64,000 bases of DNA. It comes from Nitrospirota bacterium (lineage in GTDB: Bacteria; Nitrospirota; Thermodesulfovibrionia; Thermodesulfovibrionales; Dissulfurispiraceae). Shown here piece after piece: positions 48,912 to 58,850 of this stretch; position 1 is the stretch's first letter, and each line of letters starts with the position of its first letter. Location: the NCBI GenBank assembly GCA_040752355.1, contig JBFMHE010000002.1, forward strand, positions 62,001 to 126,000, written 5' to 3'. Below the pieces are notes generated by a model. The model made no database searches, had not been told where the DNA came from, and saw nothing but the letters and a program-made list of their open reading frames with translations. Made by a program: the position numbers and the translations under genes.

Positions 48912-50582
48912 ATGAAGAGGGTTATCTCGATAGGGATCGGCATGGCCGCGCTCATCATCGTCCTGTCGACGGTCTTTTCCTATATCAACACACTGCACCT
49001 CATCGACAATACAAAGCTCCGGACACTGGCGTTCACCGTTGTCGACAGGCTTGAGCTGCTCCTCACCAATATCATGAATGCCGAAGCGGCACGGCAGGAG
49101 TACATCATCACCAAAGATCCCCGCCACCTGGCGCTCTTCCAGAACGCCACGTCGGCTGCGGCGCGGAACATGGAGGAGCTGAAGAGGCTCGAACGGTCGG
49201 CGCCGGCCCTGCGCGCGCATCGCACGGAGCTCGAAGCGCTCCTGGTGAAGCGGCTCGCCAATCTGAGCGAATCCATCGAGCACCAGAGGAAGGAGGGGTT
49301 CGATATCGCGAAGCAGCGTGCGCTGACGATGGAAGGAGACACGATCTATGACCGCATCGTTGCGGTCGTCAACGAGATAAAGCAGGAAGAGAAGCGGGTG
49401 ATCACGATGCTCGGAGGAGAGCAGCGGAGCATCGCGAAACGGCTCGTTGCCACGCTGCTTTCGGGAACGTTCCTGAGCATACTGATCTTCTCCTGGATCG
49501 TCTCCCTGCTGAGCCGCGAGATAAGCGAGCGCCGGAAGGCCGAGGACCGCCTCTCCCGGTCGGTGGATGAGCTCGAGGGGAGGGGGAGGGAGATCAGCTT
49601 CCTGAGCGAGATGGGAAGACTGCTGCAGGCATGCACGTCCGTCGCGGAGGTGAAAGAGGTGATCGCCCGCTCCATGAGCGAGCTCTTCTACCGGGAATCG
49701 GGAACCGTCTACTTCATGAATGCCGAGGGCGAGCTCCTGGAATCGGTCTTCTCGTGGGGCGGCGAAACCGGGAGCGAGCCGGCCTTCAGCCCGGACCAGT
49801 GCTGGGCGCTCAGGCTCGGAAGAGTGTACACGGTAGGCGCGGACCGGGCGATGATGCTCTGTCCTCACATTACGCAGGTCCGGAAAGGCGTCTACCTCTG
49901 CGTGCCGATGATCGCCCAGGGAGAGGCGCTCGGACTGCTCTTCCTCTTCATCAAAGAGGAGCTGTTCGCACGCCAGGAGGCGGACCGCAAACGGCTGCTG
50001 GAGTACAAGCAGCGTCTCGCCGAGACAGCGGCCGAGAGCATCGCGCTCTCGCTGGCGAACTTCAGGCTCCGCGAGACGCTCTACGCCCAATCCATACGCG
50101 ACCCGCTCACCGGGCTCTTCAACCGCCGCTACCTGAAGGAGATGCTCGACCGGGAAGTCTACCGGACCGCGCGCAGGGAGCAGGAGCTCTGCGTCGTCAT
50201 GATCGACATCGATCATTTCAAACTCTTCAACGACCGGTTCGGCCACGATGCCGGCGACCTGCTGCTCCGGGAGCTCGGCGCGTTCCTCCAGGGCCGCATC
50301 AGGGAGAGCGATTTCGCCTGCCGCTACGGGGGAGAAGAGTTCGTCGTCGTGCTGCCCGAGACCCCGCTCGAGCGGGCCGGCGAGCGGGCGGAGGAGCTGC
50401 GGAGAGAGGTGAAGCAGCTCACCGTACGCTATCACGGGGAGCTGCTGGGGCCTGTCACGCTCTCGATGGGCGTGGCGAGCTTTCCGCAGCACGGACCCGC
50501 TGCAGATGACCTCCTGAAGGCGGCTGACGCAGCCCTCTACCGCGCCAAAGAGGAGGGGAGGGACCGGGTAGTGACAGCGTGA
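48912..50582 (+). CDS. CHASE3-GAF-GGDEF diguanylate cyclase
   Basis: A 556-residue protein. First span about 5-25, a helical periplasmic CHASE3-like domain (EYIITKDPRHLALFQNA), second span about 183-203, coiled coil, GAF-like domain with CPHITQVRKGVYLCVPMIAQG (in parts) and a GGDEF domain with active GGEEF and RESD I-site. It makes c-di-GMP with product inhibition. It closely matches the C-terminal half of the cyclase at 43492-45870, including 108 identical bases (50028-50135). Confidence 0.92.
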   Translation: MKRVISIGIGMAALIIVLSTVFSYINTLHLIDNTKLRTLAFTVVDRLELLLTNIMNAEAARQEYIITKDPRHLALFQNATSAAARNMEELKRLERSAPALRAHRTELEALLVKRLANLSESIEHQRKEGFDIAKQRALTMEGDTIYDRIVAVVNEIKQEEKRVITMLGGEQRSIAKRLVATLLSGTFLSILIFSWIVSLLSREISERRKAEDRLSRSVDELEGRGREISFLSEMGRLLQACTSVAEVKEVIARSMSELFYRESGTVYFMNAEGELLESVFSWGGETGSEPAFSPDQCWALRLGRVYTVGADRAMMLCPHITQVRKGVYLCVPMIAQGEALGLLFLFIKEELFARQEADRKRLLEYKQRLAETAAESIALSLANFRLRETLYAQSIRDPLTGLFNRRYLKEMLDREVYRTARREQELCVVMIDIDHFKLFNDRFGHDAGDLLLRELGAFLQGRIRESDFACRYGGEEFVVVLPETPLERAGERAEELRREVKQLTVRYHGELLGPVTLSMGVASFPQHGPAADDLLKAADAALYRAKEEGRDRVVTA

Positions 50583-50732
50583 GCTGCCGGATGCGTCCTG
50601 GACTCATCAAGACTAAATCACTCCTCTCTCCACTGCAGATCCGCTCAAGAAGTTTTCCGGCTGTCCGATAGTAATCATATATAGCATTGCTCGGCATGAA
50701 GAGACCCGGGAAGGTGACCGGGAGGACGGTGT

Positions 50733-51125
50733 ATGGCCCATACCTATGAATGGAAGCGGACGCGTCTGCAGAGCGCCTATCGAACCGAAGGGAAGAGCTG
50801 CAAGGATCTCATCGGCGACCGCGAGCGGCTCGACCGTATCGAGCATGAGATCCGCCGGGCCGAGGAGATGCTCCAGGAGGCCGAACGGCTCAGGAAGGAG
50901 GGTCTCGGGGTGAAGAAGAAGGCCGAGGCCGAAAAGCGGAGGGAGCTGGCCGTGCAGGAGGCGACCCGGCGGTTTGCGGCGACGAACGAGGAGTTCATCG
51001 AAGAGAATGGACGGAATGCCGCGGTCGTGCGGGTGCGCGAGGGCAGTATCGCGGGAATGGCCTTTATCGTCATTACCGGAGAGGCTTCGTCCAAGCAGTT
51101 CCAGGTCTTTTACCGCGTCGACTGA
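50733..51125 (+). CDS. Coiled-coil protein of unknown function
   Basis: A 130-residue soluble protein: a Lys/Glu/Ala-rich coiled coil from about 28 to 90 (IEHEIRRAEEMLQEAERL), then a short beta-like region (NAAVVRVREGSIAGMAF, QFQVFYRVD). GGGAGG precedes the ATG. No family was recognised. Confidence 0.6.
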   Translation: MAHTYEWKRTRLQSAYRTEGKSCKDLIGDRERLDRIEHEIRRAEEMLQEAERLRKEGLGVKKKAEAEKRRELAVQEATRRFAATNEEFIEENGRNAAVVRVREGSIAGMAFIVITGEASSKQFQVFYRVD

Positions 51126-51146
51126 CGTCCCGCTCCTCCTGCCCTT

Positions 51147-51205
51147 CACCTCTCCCTCTCCCCCTTCCCCTTCCCCTTCCGATGACATCGTGCGCAGGTG
51201 CACGA
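51147..51205 (+). promoter_or_regulatory. Polypyrimidine tract and palindrome before the AsmA-like gene
   Basis: 51147-51180 is almost pure C/T on the plus strand (CCTTCCCCTTCCCCTTCC). It is followed by the palindrome TCGTGC-GCAGGT-GCACGA (51188-51205), lying where the -35 box of the TACAAT promoter (51222-51227) would be. The palindrome may be an operator; the tract may be simple sequence. Confidence 0.3.
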
Positions 51206-51235
51206 TCAAAGCATGCCATGGTACAATTAAACGTC

Positions 51236-52876
51236 ATGCATACAAAGCGTACTAGAGGCATTATCGCCCTCGCCTGCGCTGCCGCCGTCGTCATCCTCGC
51301 TGTCTTCCTCCTCATCAACGCGAACAGGCTGATCAAAGAGCGGCTCGAAGCAGCGCTCGGAGAGAACTTCTCTCTCGACCGCATTTCGGTCGGGCTGGGC
51401 GGCGTTGACGCATACGGCCTTCAGGTAAGAAAGGACGGGCAGACGGTCATCAGGGCCGACAAGCTCACGCTCCGGGCGAGCCTGCTCGGCTTGATAAGAA
51501 AACGGTATGTCATTTCGAGCATCGCCGTCGAAAATCCTGCAGTCACGCTCACGATCGACAAGCAGGGCCGTCTCGTCAATCCTTTTTTGTTCGGCCCCTC
51601 TTCTTCCGGAGCGGCGACGCGGAACACGGCCGCATCGCCGGCCGCTCTGCCGGGGATCGAGATCAGGCGCATCCGCATCACCGGCGGGCTGCTGCGCCTG
51701 ACGGATGAGCGCCTGCCCGCACCGTATGGTTTTCTCGAGCTCCATAACCGTCTCATCACCTTCGACTCTTTTTCCTATCCCTTCGCCGATAAAACGTCCG
51801 CTGTCTCTCTTGCCGCCTCGCTCAAGGGCGGACTGATAGCCGGAGAGCTGCAGTGCAAGGGGAGCGTGAACCTGAAGACCGCAGCGGTCGATCTCTCCAC
51901 AGCCGTGCACCGTCTGGAACTGTTCGCGGTCGAGGGAAAGGGGCCTGCAGTCACGGCCGAGGCCGTGCGCTTCACCATAGCCTCGGCAAGGGAAAAAACC
52001 ACGCGCTATGTCATTCCCGCGATCACGATAGCGAGGCCCTCCGCGCGTATCGAGACCGGCAGAAACGGCGAGCTGCTCAATCCGCTTGCGAAGCTCGCAC
52101 CCAACGGCAACGGTCGGAATACGAAGAAAGACAACGGCGCGGCAGGGAGGAGCAGTCTCCTCATAAAGAAGATAACGATGAGCGACGGCGAGCTGCTCTA
52201 TCTCGACAGCAAGGCGTCTCAGCCGCCCCATCGCATCCGGCTCACCGGGATAGCATGGCAGATCGATCATCTTGCGCTGCCCTTCGACAACACCTGGACG
52301 ACCTACTCCTTCTCTGCGCGCATCCCCGGGGCGGCGAATGCCGCGGCGCTTACCTGGGAGGGAAAGACGCTCTGCAGGACCCTCGATACCGACGCCAGGA
52401 TCGCTCTGCAGGGCCTCGATATCAGGGACTTCAAGCCCTATTACCATAAGAAGGGAGATGCCGAGGTGACCCGCGGCACGCTCGCGATGACGATCGACCT
52501 CGGCGTGCGCAACAAGATCATAGACGCCCCGGGCCGCGCAGTGATCAGGGATCTCGAGTTCGCTCCGGCCAGGGGGCTGGGGGGAAAGTTTCTCGGCGCG
52601 CCCCGTTCGCTGGTGATCAAGCTCCTCCAGTCGGGCAATAACGAGATCTCCCTCGACTTTGTGGTGGAGGGCGATCTCGGCGACCCGCAGTTCAACCTCA
52701 GCGAGAGCCTGGTGAAGCGCATGACCGTCGGCCTTGCGAAGGGGCTGGGGCTTACCGTTGTCGATGCAGGGAGGTCTGTGGTAGAGCTCGGCGCCAAGGG
52801 CGTGGGCCAGGTGGGCAAGGGGATCATCGGCATCGGCAAGGGAGTGCAGGGGCTCTTCAAGAGGGATAAGCGATAG
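51236..52876 (+). CDS. AsmA/DUF748-like envelope protein
   Basis: A 546-residue protein. One N-terminal membrane span (about 8-27), then a long beta-rich periplasmic body with AsmA-type features: FSLDRISVGLGGVDAYGLQV, ADKLTLRASLLGL, and repeated short beta segments, ending in RNKIIDAPGRAVIRDLEFAP and a Gly/Lys-rich tail. AsmA-like proteins bridge the envelope and are thought to carry phospholipids to the outer membrane. ATG 51236 lies 8 bases after TACAAT, so the mRNA is probably leaderless. Confidence 0.78.
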   Translation: MHTKRTRGIIALACAAAVVILAVFLLINANRLIKERLEAALGENFSLDRISVGLGGVDAYGLQVRKDGQTVIRADKLTLRASLLGLIRKRYVISSIAVENPAVTLTIDKQGRLVNPFLFGPSSSGAATRNTAASPAALPGIEIRRIRITGGLLRLTDERLPAPYGFLELHNRLITFDSFSYPFADKTSAVSLAASLKGGLIAGELQCKGSVNLKTAAVDLSTAVHRLELFAVEGKGPAVTAEAVRFTIASAREKTTRYVIPAITIARPSARIETGRNGELLNPLAKLAPNGNGRNTKKDNGAAGRSSLLIKKITMSDGELLYLDSKASQPPHRIRLTGIAWQIDHLALPFDNTWTTYSFSARIPGAANAAALTWEGKTLCRTLDTDARIALQGLDIRDFKPYYHKKGDAEVTRGTLAMTIDLGVRNKIIDAPGRAVIRDLEFAPARGLGGKFLGAPRSLVIKLLQSGNNEISLDFVVEGDLGDPQFNLSESLVKRMTVGLAKGLGLTVVDAGRSVVELGAKGVGQVGKGIIGIGKGVQGLFKRDKR

Positions 52877-52905
52877 CGCTCACCGCCCCTGCTCCCGCCG
52901 TCGGG

Positions 52906-55900
52906 CTACTGCGCCGGCTCCTCGCTCGTTGATTCGCCCGCCTGTTTTTTGAGCTCCCGCTGCTTCCAGATGAGGAAGATCGCCGGGTAGATGATGAGCT
53001 CGAGGATCGTCGAGGTGACGACGCCTCCCACCATCGGCGCGGCGATGCGCTTCATCACGTCGGCGCCGGTGCCGTGGCTGAACATGATCGGGATAAGGCC
53101 CGCGAGGATGACGCTCACCGTCATGATCTTGGGCCGTATCCGCTTCACGGCGCCGTGCATGATCGCCTCTTTCAGATCGGCGAGGCCCCTCAGCCGCCCC
53201 TCTTTCCTCCACTGCTCGTAGGCGAGGTCGAGGTAGAGGAGCATCACCACCCCTGTCTCGGCGTCGAGCCCGGCCAGGGCGATGATGCCGACCCAGACGG
53301 CGATGCTCATGTTGTAGCCGAGCAGGTAGAGGAGCCAGAACGAGCCGACGAGCGAGAAGGGCACCGCCAGGAGCACGATGAAGGTCTTGGTCACCGACTT
53401 GGTGTTCAAGAAGATGAGCACGAAGATGACGAGCAGCGTGAGGGGGATGACGATTTTCAGCCGCTCCTCGGTCTTCACCATGTACTCGTACTCGCCGCTC
53501 CATTCGAGGCGGTAGCCCTCGGGGATCTTGAGCGACGCGACCCGCTCTTTCGCCTCCCTGACATACCCGCCCACGTCCCTGCCCGAGAAGAAGACCGAGA
53601 CATACGCGGCGATGAGCCCTTCCTCGCTCTTGATGCTCGTCGGCCCCCGCACGATCCGTATGTCCGCCAGTGTCCCGAGCGGCACCTGGAGGGCCGCCGG
53701 CGCCGAGGAGAGCGAATAGGGCGCGGCGGGCGCAGCGAGCGGACGGGCGGTGATCGATCCCTGGCTGCCGGACATCCCCTGCGCTGCCTGCGATGAAGCC
53801 CCCCCGTCTCCCATCGAGACCGGCACGAGCACGCGCTTGAGGCTCTCGATGTCGCTCCTGAAGTCGCGGGAGTAGCGGACATTCACCGGGTACCGCTCCC
53901 TGCCTTCGATAGTGGTGGTGAGGTTCATCCCGCCCACCGCGGACTGGATGACCTCCTGGACCCTCTCGACGGTCAGGCCGTAGCGGGCCGCCTCTTCGCG
54001 CTTCACCGCGATGTCGAGGAAGTAGCCGGTCGTGAGCCGGTCGGCGATAGCGCTGGTGGTGCCCTTGATATCCTTTACCGCCCGTTCGACTTCGAGGGCG
54101 ATGCGTTCGACCTCTTCTATTTTCGGGCCGAGGACCTTTATGCCCACGGGCGAGCGTATGCCGGTGGCGAGCATGTCGATGCGCGCCTTGATGGGCATGG
54201 TGAAGCCTCCGGCGATGCCGGGGATATCGACCGCGTCCTCGAGCTCCGCCTTGATCGAGTCGTAGGTCATGCCCGGCCGCCACTCGGACTCGGGCTTGAG
54301 GTTCACGACGGTCTCGAACATTTCGAGCGGCGCGGGGTCGGTCGCGGTCTCGGCCCGGCCCGCCTTGCCGAAGACCTGGGCCACCTCGGGGACCGACTTG
54401 AGCGCCCGGTCCTGGAGCTGGAGCAGCTTCGAGACCTCGGTGATCGAGGCGGCAGGGGCCGAGACCGGCATGAAGAAGAGCGTGCCCTCGTGGAGCGGCG
54501 GCATGAACTCCGAGCCGAGCTTCTTGTAAGGGATGATGGTGAGGCCCATGATGACGAGCGCCCCTGCGATCACCCCCCATTTGAAGCGGAGGGCGAAGCG
54601 CGCCACCGGCTCGTACATCTTCCTGAGGACGATGCTCACGGGATGACGGTCTTCGGGGAAGACGGTGAAGAGATACTTGAGCACCGGCAGCCTGCCCAGG
54701 AGCGGCGTCTTCTCGTGGATGAAGAGGGTCATCAGCACCGGCGTCAGCGTGACCGCCAGGAACGAGGAGAAGAGCATGGCGAAGGTCTTGGTGTAGGCCA
54801 GGGGCTTGAAGAGCCTGCCCGCCTGTGCCTGGAGCGTGAAGACCGGCAGAAAGGCGACGGTGATGACGAGGAGCGAGAAGAAGAGCGAGGGCCCCACCTC
54901 CTTGGCCGCCTCGATGACCACATCGACTCTCCGGCCCGGTCTGCCGGCGTGCTCCCAGTCTTCGAGCTTTTTGTGGGCGTTCTCGACCATGATGATCGAG
55001 GCGTCGACCATCGCGCCGATGGCGATGGCGATGCCGCTCAGGCTCATGATGTTGGAGGTGACGCCGAGATAGTACATCAGGATAAAGGAGATGATGAGGG
55101 CGAAGGGCAGGGTGAGGATCACCACCAGGGCGCTCGGCAGGTGGAAGAGGAAGACGGCGCAGACGACGCTCACCGCGATCGAGAGCCGCAGGATTTCTTC
55201 TTTGAGCGTGTCGATGGAGCGGTGGATGAGGTCCGAGCGGTCGTAGGTCGTGACGATCTTCATGCCCTCGGGAAGGCTCGGCGCGATGTCGCGCTCGATC
55301 TTCTCCTTTACCCGCTCGATGACGTTCAGCACGTTTTCTCCGAAGCGCACCACCACGATGCCGCCCGCCACCTCGCCCTTGCCGTCGAGCTCGGCCAGGC
55401 CGCGCCTGATCTCGGGACCGAGCTGGATGCGCGCCACGTCCCGCAGAAAGACGGCGGTGCCTGTCCCGCTCGACGCGACCGGGATGGTCTCGAGGTCTTT
55501 GACGCTCCTGATGTAGCCCCGGCCGCGCACCATGTACTCGACGCCCGAGAGCTCGAGCACCCGGCCCTCGACATCCTTGTTGCTCTGCCGCACGGCGTTC
55601 ATGACCGTGTCGAGCGAGAGATTGAAGGCGGCCAGGCGGTTCGGGTCGAGCACGATCTGGTACTGCTTCACGAAGCCGCCGATGCTCGCCACCTGCGAGA
55701 CGCCCGGCACGCTTTCGAGGGCGAGCTTGATGTTCCAGTCCTGCACCGTCCGGAGGTCGGCGAGGGTATGGCGGCCGGTCTCGTCGACCACGGCGTAGGA
55801 GAAGCCCCAGCCCACGCTCGTGGCATCGGGGCCGAGCACCGGGTTCACGTCCGCGGGGAGCTTGTTCTTCACCGCCTGCAGGTATTCGAGCACCCGGCTC

Positions 55901-56220
55901 CGCGCCCAGTAGAGGTTCGTCCCCTCCTCGAAGATGACATAGATGAAGGAGCTGCCCAGGTACGAGAAGCCCCGCACCACCTGCACTTTGGGCGCGGCGA
56001 GGAGCGTGGAGGTGATGGGATAGGTGATCTGGTCCTCGATGAGGTCGGGGCTCCTGCCCTCCCATTCGGTGAAGATGATGACCTGGGTGTCGCTCAGGTC
56101 GGGGATCGCGTCGAGCGGCGTCCGCAGCATCGCCCAGTAGCCCCAGGCGGCGAGGGCGAGGACGAGGAGGCCGACGATGAACTTGTTCCGGGCGCTGAAT
56201 TCTATAATGCGCGCGATCAT
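52906..56220 (-). CDS. cusA: Heavy-metal RND efflux pump, CusA-type
   Basis: A 1104-residue inner-membrane pump with twelve spans in the RND order. CusA/CzcA-type signatures: TPLDAIPDLSDTQVIIFTEW at the start (in parts), SIIMVENAHKKLEDW, GSEFMPPLHEGTLFFMPVSAP, and MLATGIRSPVGIKVLG with a methionine in the expected metal path. This points to Cu(I)/Ag(I) export. A roughly 40-residue insertion rich in Gly, Ser, Ala and Pro (about 820-860) lies in a porter subdomain. It is 14 bp after cusB. CzcA-type zinc/cobalt export is the alternative. Confidence 0.93.
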   Translation of the reverse strand: MIARIIEFSARNKFIVGLLVLALAAWGYWAMLRTPLDAIPDLSDTQVIIFTEWEGRSPDLIEDQITYPITSTLLAAPKVQVVRGFSYLGSSFIYVIFEEGTNLYWARSRVLEYLQAVKNKLPADVNPVLGPDATSVGWGFSYAVVDETGRHTLADLRTVQDWNIKLALESVPGVSQVASIGGFVKQYQIVLDPNRLAAFNLSLDTVMNAVRQSNKDVEGRVLELSGVEYMVRGRGYIRSVKDLETIPVASSGTGTAVFLRDVARIQLGPEIRRGLAELDGKGEVAGGIVVVRFGENVLNVIERVKEKIERDIAPSLPEGMKIVTTYDRSDLIHRSIDTLKEEILRLSIAVSVVCAVFLFHLPSALVVILTLPFALIISFILMYYLGVTSNIMSLSGIAIAIGAMVDASIIMVENAHKKLEDWEHAGRPGRRVDVVIEAAKEVGPSLFFSLLVITVAFLPVFTLQAQAGRLFKPLAYTKTFAMLFSSFLAVTLTPVLMTLFIHEKTPLLGRLPVLKYLFTVFPEDRHPVSIVLRKMYEPVARFALRFKWGVIAGALVIMGLTIIPYKKLGSEFMPPLHEGTLFFMPVSAPAASITEVSKLLQLQDRALKSVPEVAQVFGKAGRAETATDPAPLEMFETVVNLKPESEWRPGMTYDSIKAELEDAVDIPGIAGGFTMPIKARIDMLATGIRSPVGIKVLGPKIEEVERIALEVERAVKDIKGTTSAIADRLTTGYFLDIAVKREEAARYGLTVERVQEVIQSAVGGMNLTTTIEGRERYPVNVRYSRDFRSDIESLKRVLVPVSMGDGGASSQAAQGMSGSQGSITARPLAAPAAPYSLSSAPAALQVPLGTLADIRIVRGPTSIKSEEGLIAAYVSVFFSGRDVGGYVREAKERVASLKIPEGYRLEWSGEYEYMVKTEERLKIVIPLTLLVIFVLIFLNTKSVTKTFIVLLAVPFSLVGSFWLLYLLGYNMSIAVWVGIIALAGLDAETGVVMLLYLDLAYEQWRKEGRLRGLADLKEAIMHGAVKRIRPKIMTVSVILAGLIPIMFSHGTGADVMKRIAAPMVGGVVTSTILELIIYPAIFLIWKQRELKKQAGESTSEEPAQ

Positions 56221-56234
56221 GGCTGCACCATGCC

Positions 56235-57497
56235 CTACTGCACGACGCCCTTGAGGCGCGCTTCGGAGTCGATGAGGAAGGCGGCTGAGCCGGCGACCTT
56301 TTCGCCCGCGGCGAGCCCCCGCACCACCTCGACCATCCCTTCGGCAGTGATGCCGGTCGCTATCTCGCGGGGTTCGAACGAGCCTTCGCCTTTATCCACA
56401 TAGACGATCTGCTTCGTTCCGGTATTGATGACCGCGTCCTCGGGGATGACGAGCTTGCGGCCGAGGTCGATGCCGATCTCGACATTGGTGAACATCTGCG
56501 GCCTCAGCCTGCCGCCCGGGTTGGGGATGACGAAGCGCGCCTTGGCGGTCCTCGTCTCGCCCGCCAGCACGGGATAGATGAAATCGATCTTCGAGGTGAA
56601 GACCTTGTCCGGGAGATAGCTCAGGCCGATGCTCGCGGTCTGGCCTGGCTGAATCAGCGGCAGATCGTATTCATAGATATCAGCAATGACCCACACGGTC
56701 GAGAGGTCGGCGATATCGAAGAGCCGTTCTCCGGGCATCACCCGCATGCCCTGGAGCGCCGCCTTCTGCACCACGTAGCCGCTGACGGGGCTGTGGATGG
56801 TGAGGGTGCGGATCGGCTGCCCCGACTCCTCGATCCTCTTTATTTCCGGATCCTTGATATCCCACAGCCTCAGCCGCTGCCGCGCCGCCTCGCGCATGGC
56901 TCCGGCGTCGCGGGAGAACATTTTATCCAGTGCGCCTCCGATACTGTCCGGCCCCCGCGCACCCTCCTGCGCTGCGCCGCCCTGTTTCGCCCACCTGAGG
57001 GCATTGAGGTACTCCTGCTGGGTGGCGACGAGCTCCGGGCTGTACACCGCGGCGAGGGGAGCGCCTTTGGCAACGTACTGGCCGGTGGTATTCACGTAGA
57101 GCCGTTCGAGCCAGCCCTCGATCTTGGTATTGACCGTAGCTATCTTCCGCTCATCGTATTCGATGCGCCCCACGGTCCGGACCACCTTCCGGAGCGGCTT
57201 GACCGAAGCGGCGACGGTCCTGACGCCGATCATCTGCTGCTTATCCTCGGGAATCTCGACGATCTGCGGCTCCTCCTCTGCGGCCTCGGGCACCGGCTGC
57301 TCCGGCTCTCCTGACGCTTGCGGCGGAGGAGGCGCGCCCCCGTGGCCTGCGTGGCCGCCGGGCGTTGCCTGCTGCACCGTCTTCTGCTGCGAGGACTTGC
57401 CCAGCAGATCGCCACCGAGCTTCGAATAGCCCAGGAAAAGGAGCCCTGCGATGAGCGCCGCGCAGGCGGCGAGGATAAGGACAGCTCTTTTATTCAT
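56235..57497 (-). CDS. cusB: Membrane-fusion protein, CusB-type
   Basis: A 420-residue periplasmic adaptor. An N-terminal membrane anchor (about 4-24) is followed by a disordered Gln/Pro/His-rich stretch (PGGHAGHGGAPPPPQ), then barrel-sandwich and beta-barrel domains (VRTVGRIEYDERKIATVNTK shown in part, LYVNTTGQYVAKG, GMRVMPGERLFDIADLSTVW). The His-rich linker may bind metal. ATG 57497 overlaps the cusC end by 8 bases, with GGGAGAGG upstream. Confidence 0.92.
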   Translation of the reverse strand: MNKRAVLILAACAALIAGLLFLGYSKLGGDLLGKSSQQKTVQQATPGGHAGHGGAPPPPQASGEPEQPVPEAAEEEPQIVEIPEDKQQMIGVRTVAASVKPLRKVVRTVGRIEYDERKIATVNTKIEGWLERLYVNTTGQYVAKGAPLAAVYSPELVATQQEYLNALRWAKQGGAAQEGARGPDSIGGALDKMFSRDAGAMREAARQRLRLWDIKDPEIKRIEESGQPIRTLTIHSPVSGYVVQKAALQGMRVMPGERLFDIADLSTVWVIADIYEYDLPLIQPGQTASIGLSYLPDKVFTSKIDFIYPVLAGETRTAKARFVIPNPGGRLRPQMFTNVEIGIDLGRKLVIPEDAVINTGTKQIVYVDKGEGSFEPREIATGITAEGMVEVVRGLAAGEKVAGSAAFLIDSEARLKGVVQ

Positions 57498-58815
57498 GGC
57501 GTGCCTCTCCCTTTCCGGAGTCCATGATCCCTGCCAGGGCCTCGAGGCGGGCGATCGCCTTCTCATGCTCGACGAGCTGCGCCCAGTAGGAGTTCTCGAA
57601 ATCGACGATCGCCTTGAGCCGGTTGATGACGGTGATCGCCTCGGTCCTTCCGGTGCCGTAGCCGGAGAGGGCGGACTCGAAGTCCTGGTAGGTCTTGGGG
57701 ATGAGGCCGCTCTTGTAGACATCCATTAAGCGCTCCGACGCCGTCAGCATCGCATAGGTATCGCGTATGCCCGACGCCAGCATCAGCTTCGTCGCTTCGA
57801 GCTCGTTCCGCGCCTCCGCCCTCTCGGCCTCCGCCTCATGGACCCCCTGCCTCTGTTTCGTTTTATAATAGAGGGGAATGTTGACGGTCGTCGTCAGGCT
57901 CCACATATCGTCGAACTCGCCGCCGCGCTGAAAGACGCTCGCCGCCACCGTGAAGTCGGGATAATACTCCTTCTTCGCCATCTTCACTTTTGCCTCGGCT
58001 GCAGCGATCATCTTTTCCCTCGCCCTTACTTCCGGGGAGTTCGCCTGGGCGACCGCGATCATCTCGTTCAGGCTGCGGACGAAGGAAGTGAACGACGGCT
58101 CCGCCGGCCTGCCGAGCGGGGAGGTCGCGGGCCTCCCTACCGTCGTATTCAGCATCGCCTCGAGGGATTGTATCTTCTGCTTCTGCATCTCCTCTTTTTC
58201 GAGGAGCATGTACTTCTCGGTCTGCGCCATGAGCACTTCCTGCTGGGGCGCCATCCCCGCCGAGTAACGGGCGAGCGCCGCGTCCTCTATCTTCGAGAAG
58301 AGCCCCTCTCGCTCCTTGAGGAGATCGAGATTCTTGTATGCCAGCGCAAGGTCATAGTAGAGCTCCTTCACCCGGGCGACGGTCTTCAGCCGTACGGCAT
58401 TGGCCGCTGCCGACCGGCTCTCCGCATCCCTGGCCGCCATGTCGCCCTTGAGCCCCCGCTTTCCGGGGAAGGGGAACATCTGGGAGACGGAGTACATCCA
58501 CTGCGCGTCCGCCATCTCGCCGTAGGTGTAGCGCTCCCAACCCTCGTTCTGGTACCCGAACATCAGCATGGGGTCGGGAAGACTCTTCGCCTGGGGTATC
58601 CGGTACTGCGCCGCCGACGTGCGCGCTTCCGCGGCCTGGATTTCGGGACTGTTCTTCAGCGCCTCTTCGATCAGCGGCTTCAGGGCGAGCTCTTCGGCTC
58701 CCTCCGCGCCGGCCGTGAACAGGAGCGCGACGACGGAGCACAGTGCAACACTGATAACGTGAACGTACAGCGGCTGCCTCCGTCGCACTAACCGTGGTGT
58801 CTTCTGCCGGGTCAT
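57490..58815 (-). CDS. cusC: TolC-like outer-membrane factor, CusC-type
   Basis: A 441-residue protein with a signal peptide (about 16-40) and two repeated coiled-coil/beta-barrel halves (ALKNSPEIQAAEARTSAAQ, then AQANSPEVRAREKMIAAAEA). It forms the outer-membrane duct of the pump. ATG 58815 follows GGAAGGAGGAG; a longer frame to 58923 overlaps the upstream gene and lacks a site. Confidence 0.92.
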   Translation of the reverse strand: MTRQKTPRLVRRRQPLYVHVISVALCSVVALLFTAGAEGAEELALKPLIEEALKNSPEIQAAEARTSAAQYRIPQAKSLPDPMLMFGYQNEGWERYTYGEMADAQWMYSVSQMFPFPGKRGLKGDMAARDAESRSAAANAVRLKTVARVKELYYDLALAYKNLDLLKEREGLFSKIEDAALARYSAGMAPQQEVLMAQTEKYMLLEKEEMQKQKIQSLEAMLNTTVGRPATSPLGRPAEPSFTSFVRSLNEMIAVAQANSPEVRAREKMIAAAEAKVKMAKKEYYPDFTVAASVFQRGGEFDDMWSLTTTVNIPLYYKTKQRQGVHEAEAERAEARNELEATKLMLASGIRDTYAMLTASERLMDVYKSGLIPKTYQDFESALSGYGTGRTEAITVINRLKAIVDFENSYWAQLVEHEKAIARLEALAGIMDSGKGEARHE

Positions 58816-58850
58816 ACGCCGCTCCTCCTTCCGCTTCACGTACCGGCCGC

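Noticed and set aside
52880-56065. Open frame of about 1060 codons antisense-shifted within cusA
   Set aside because: It is an Arg/Gly/Ala-rich frame with no domain, lying over a clear RND pump gene; a high-GC shadow.
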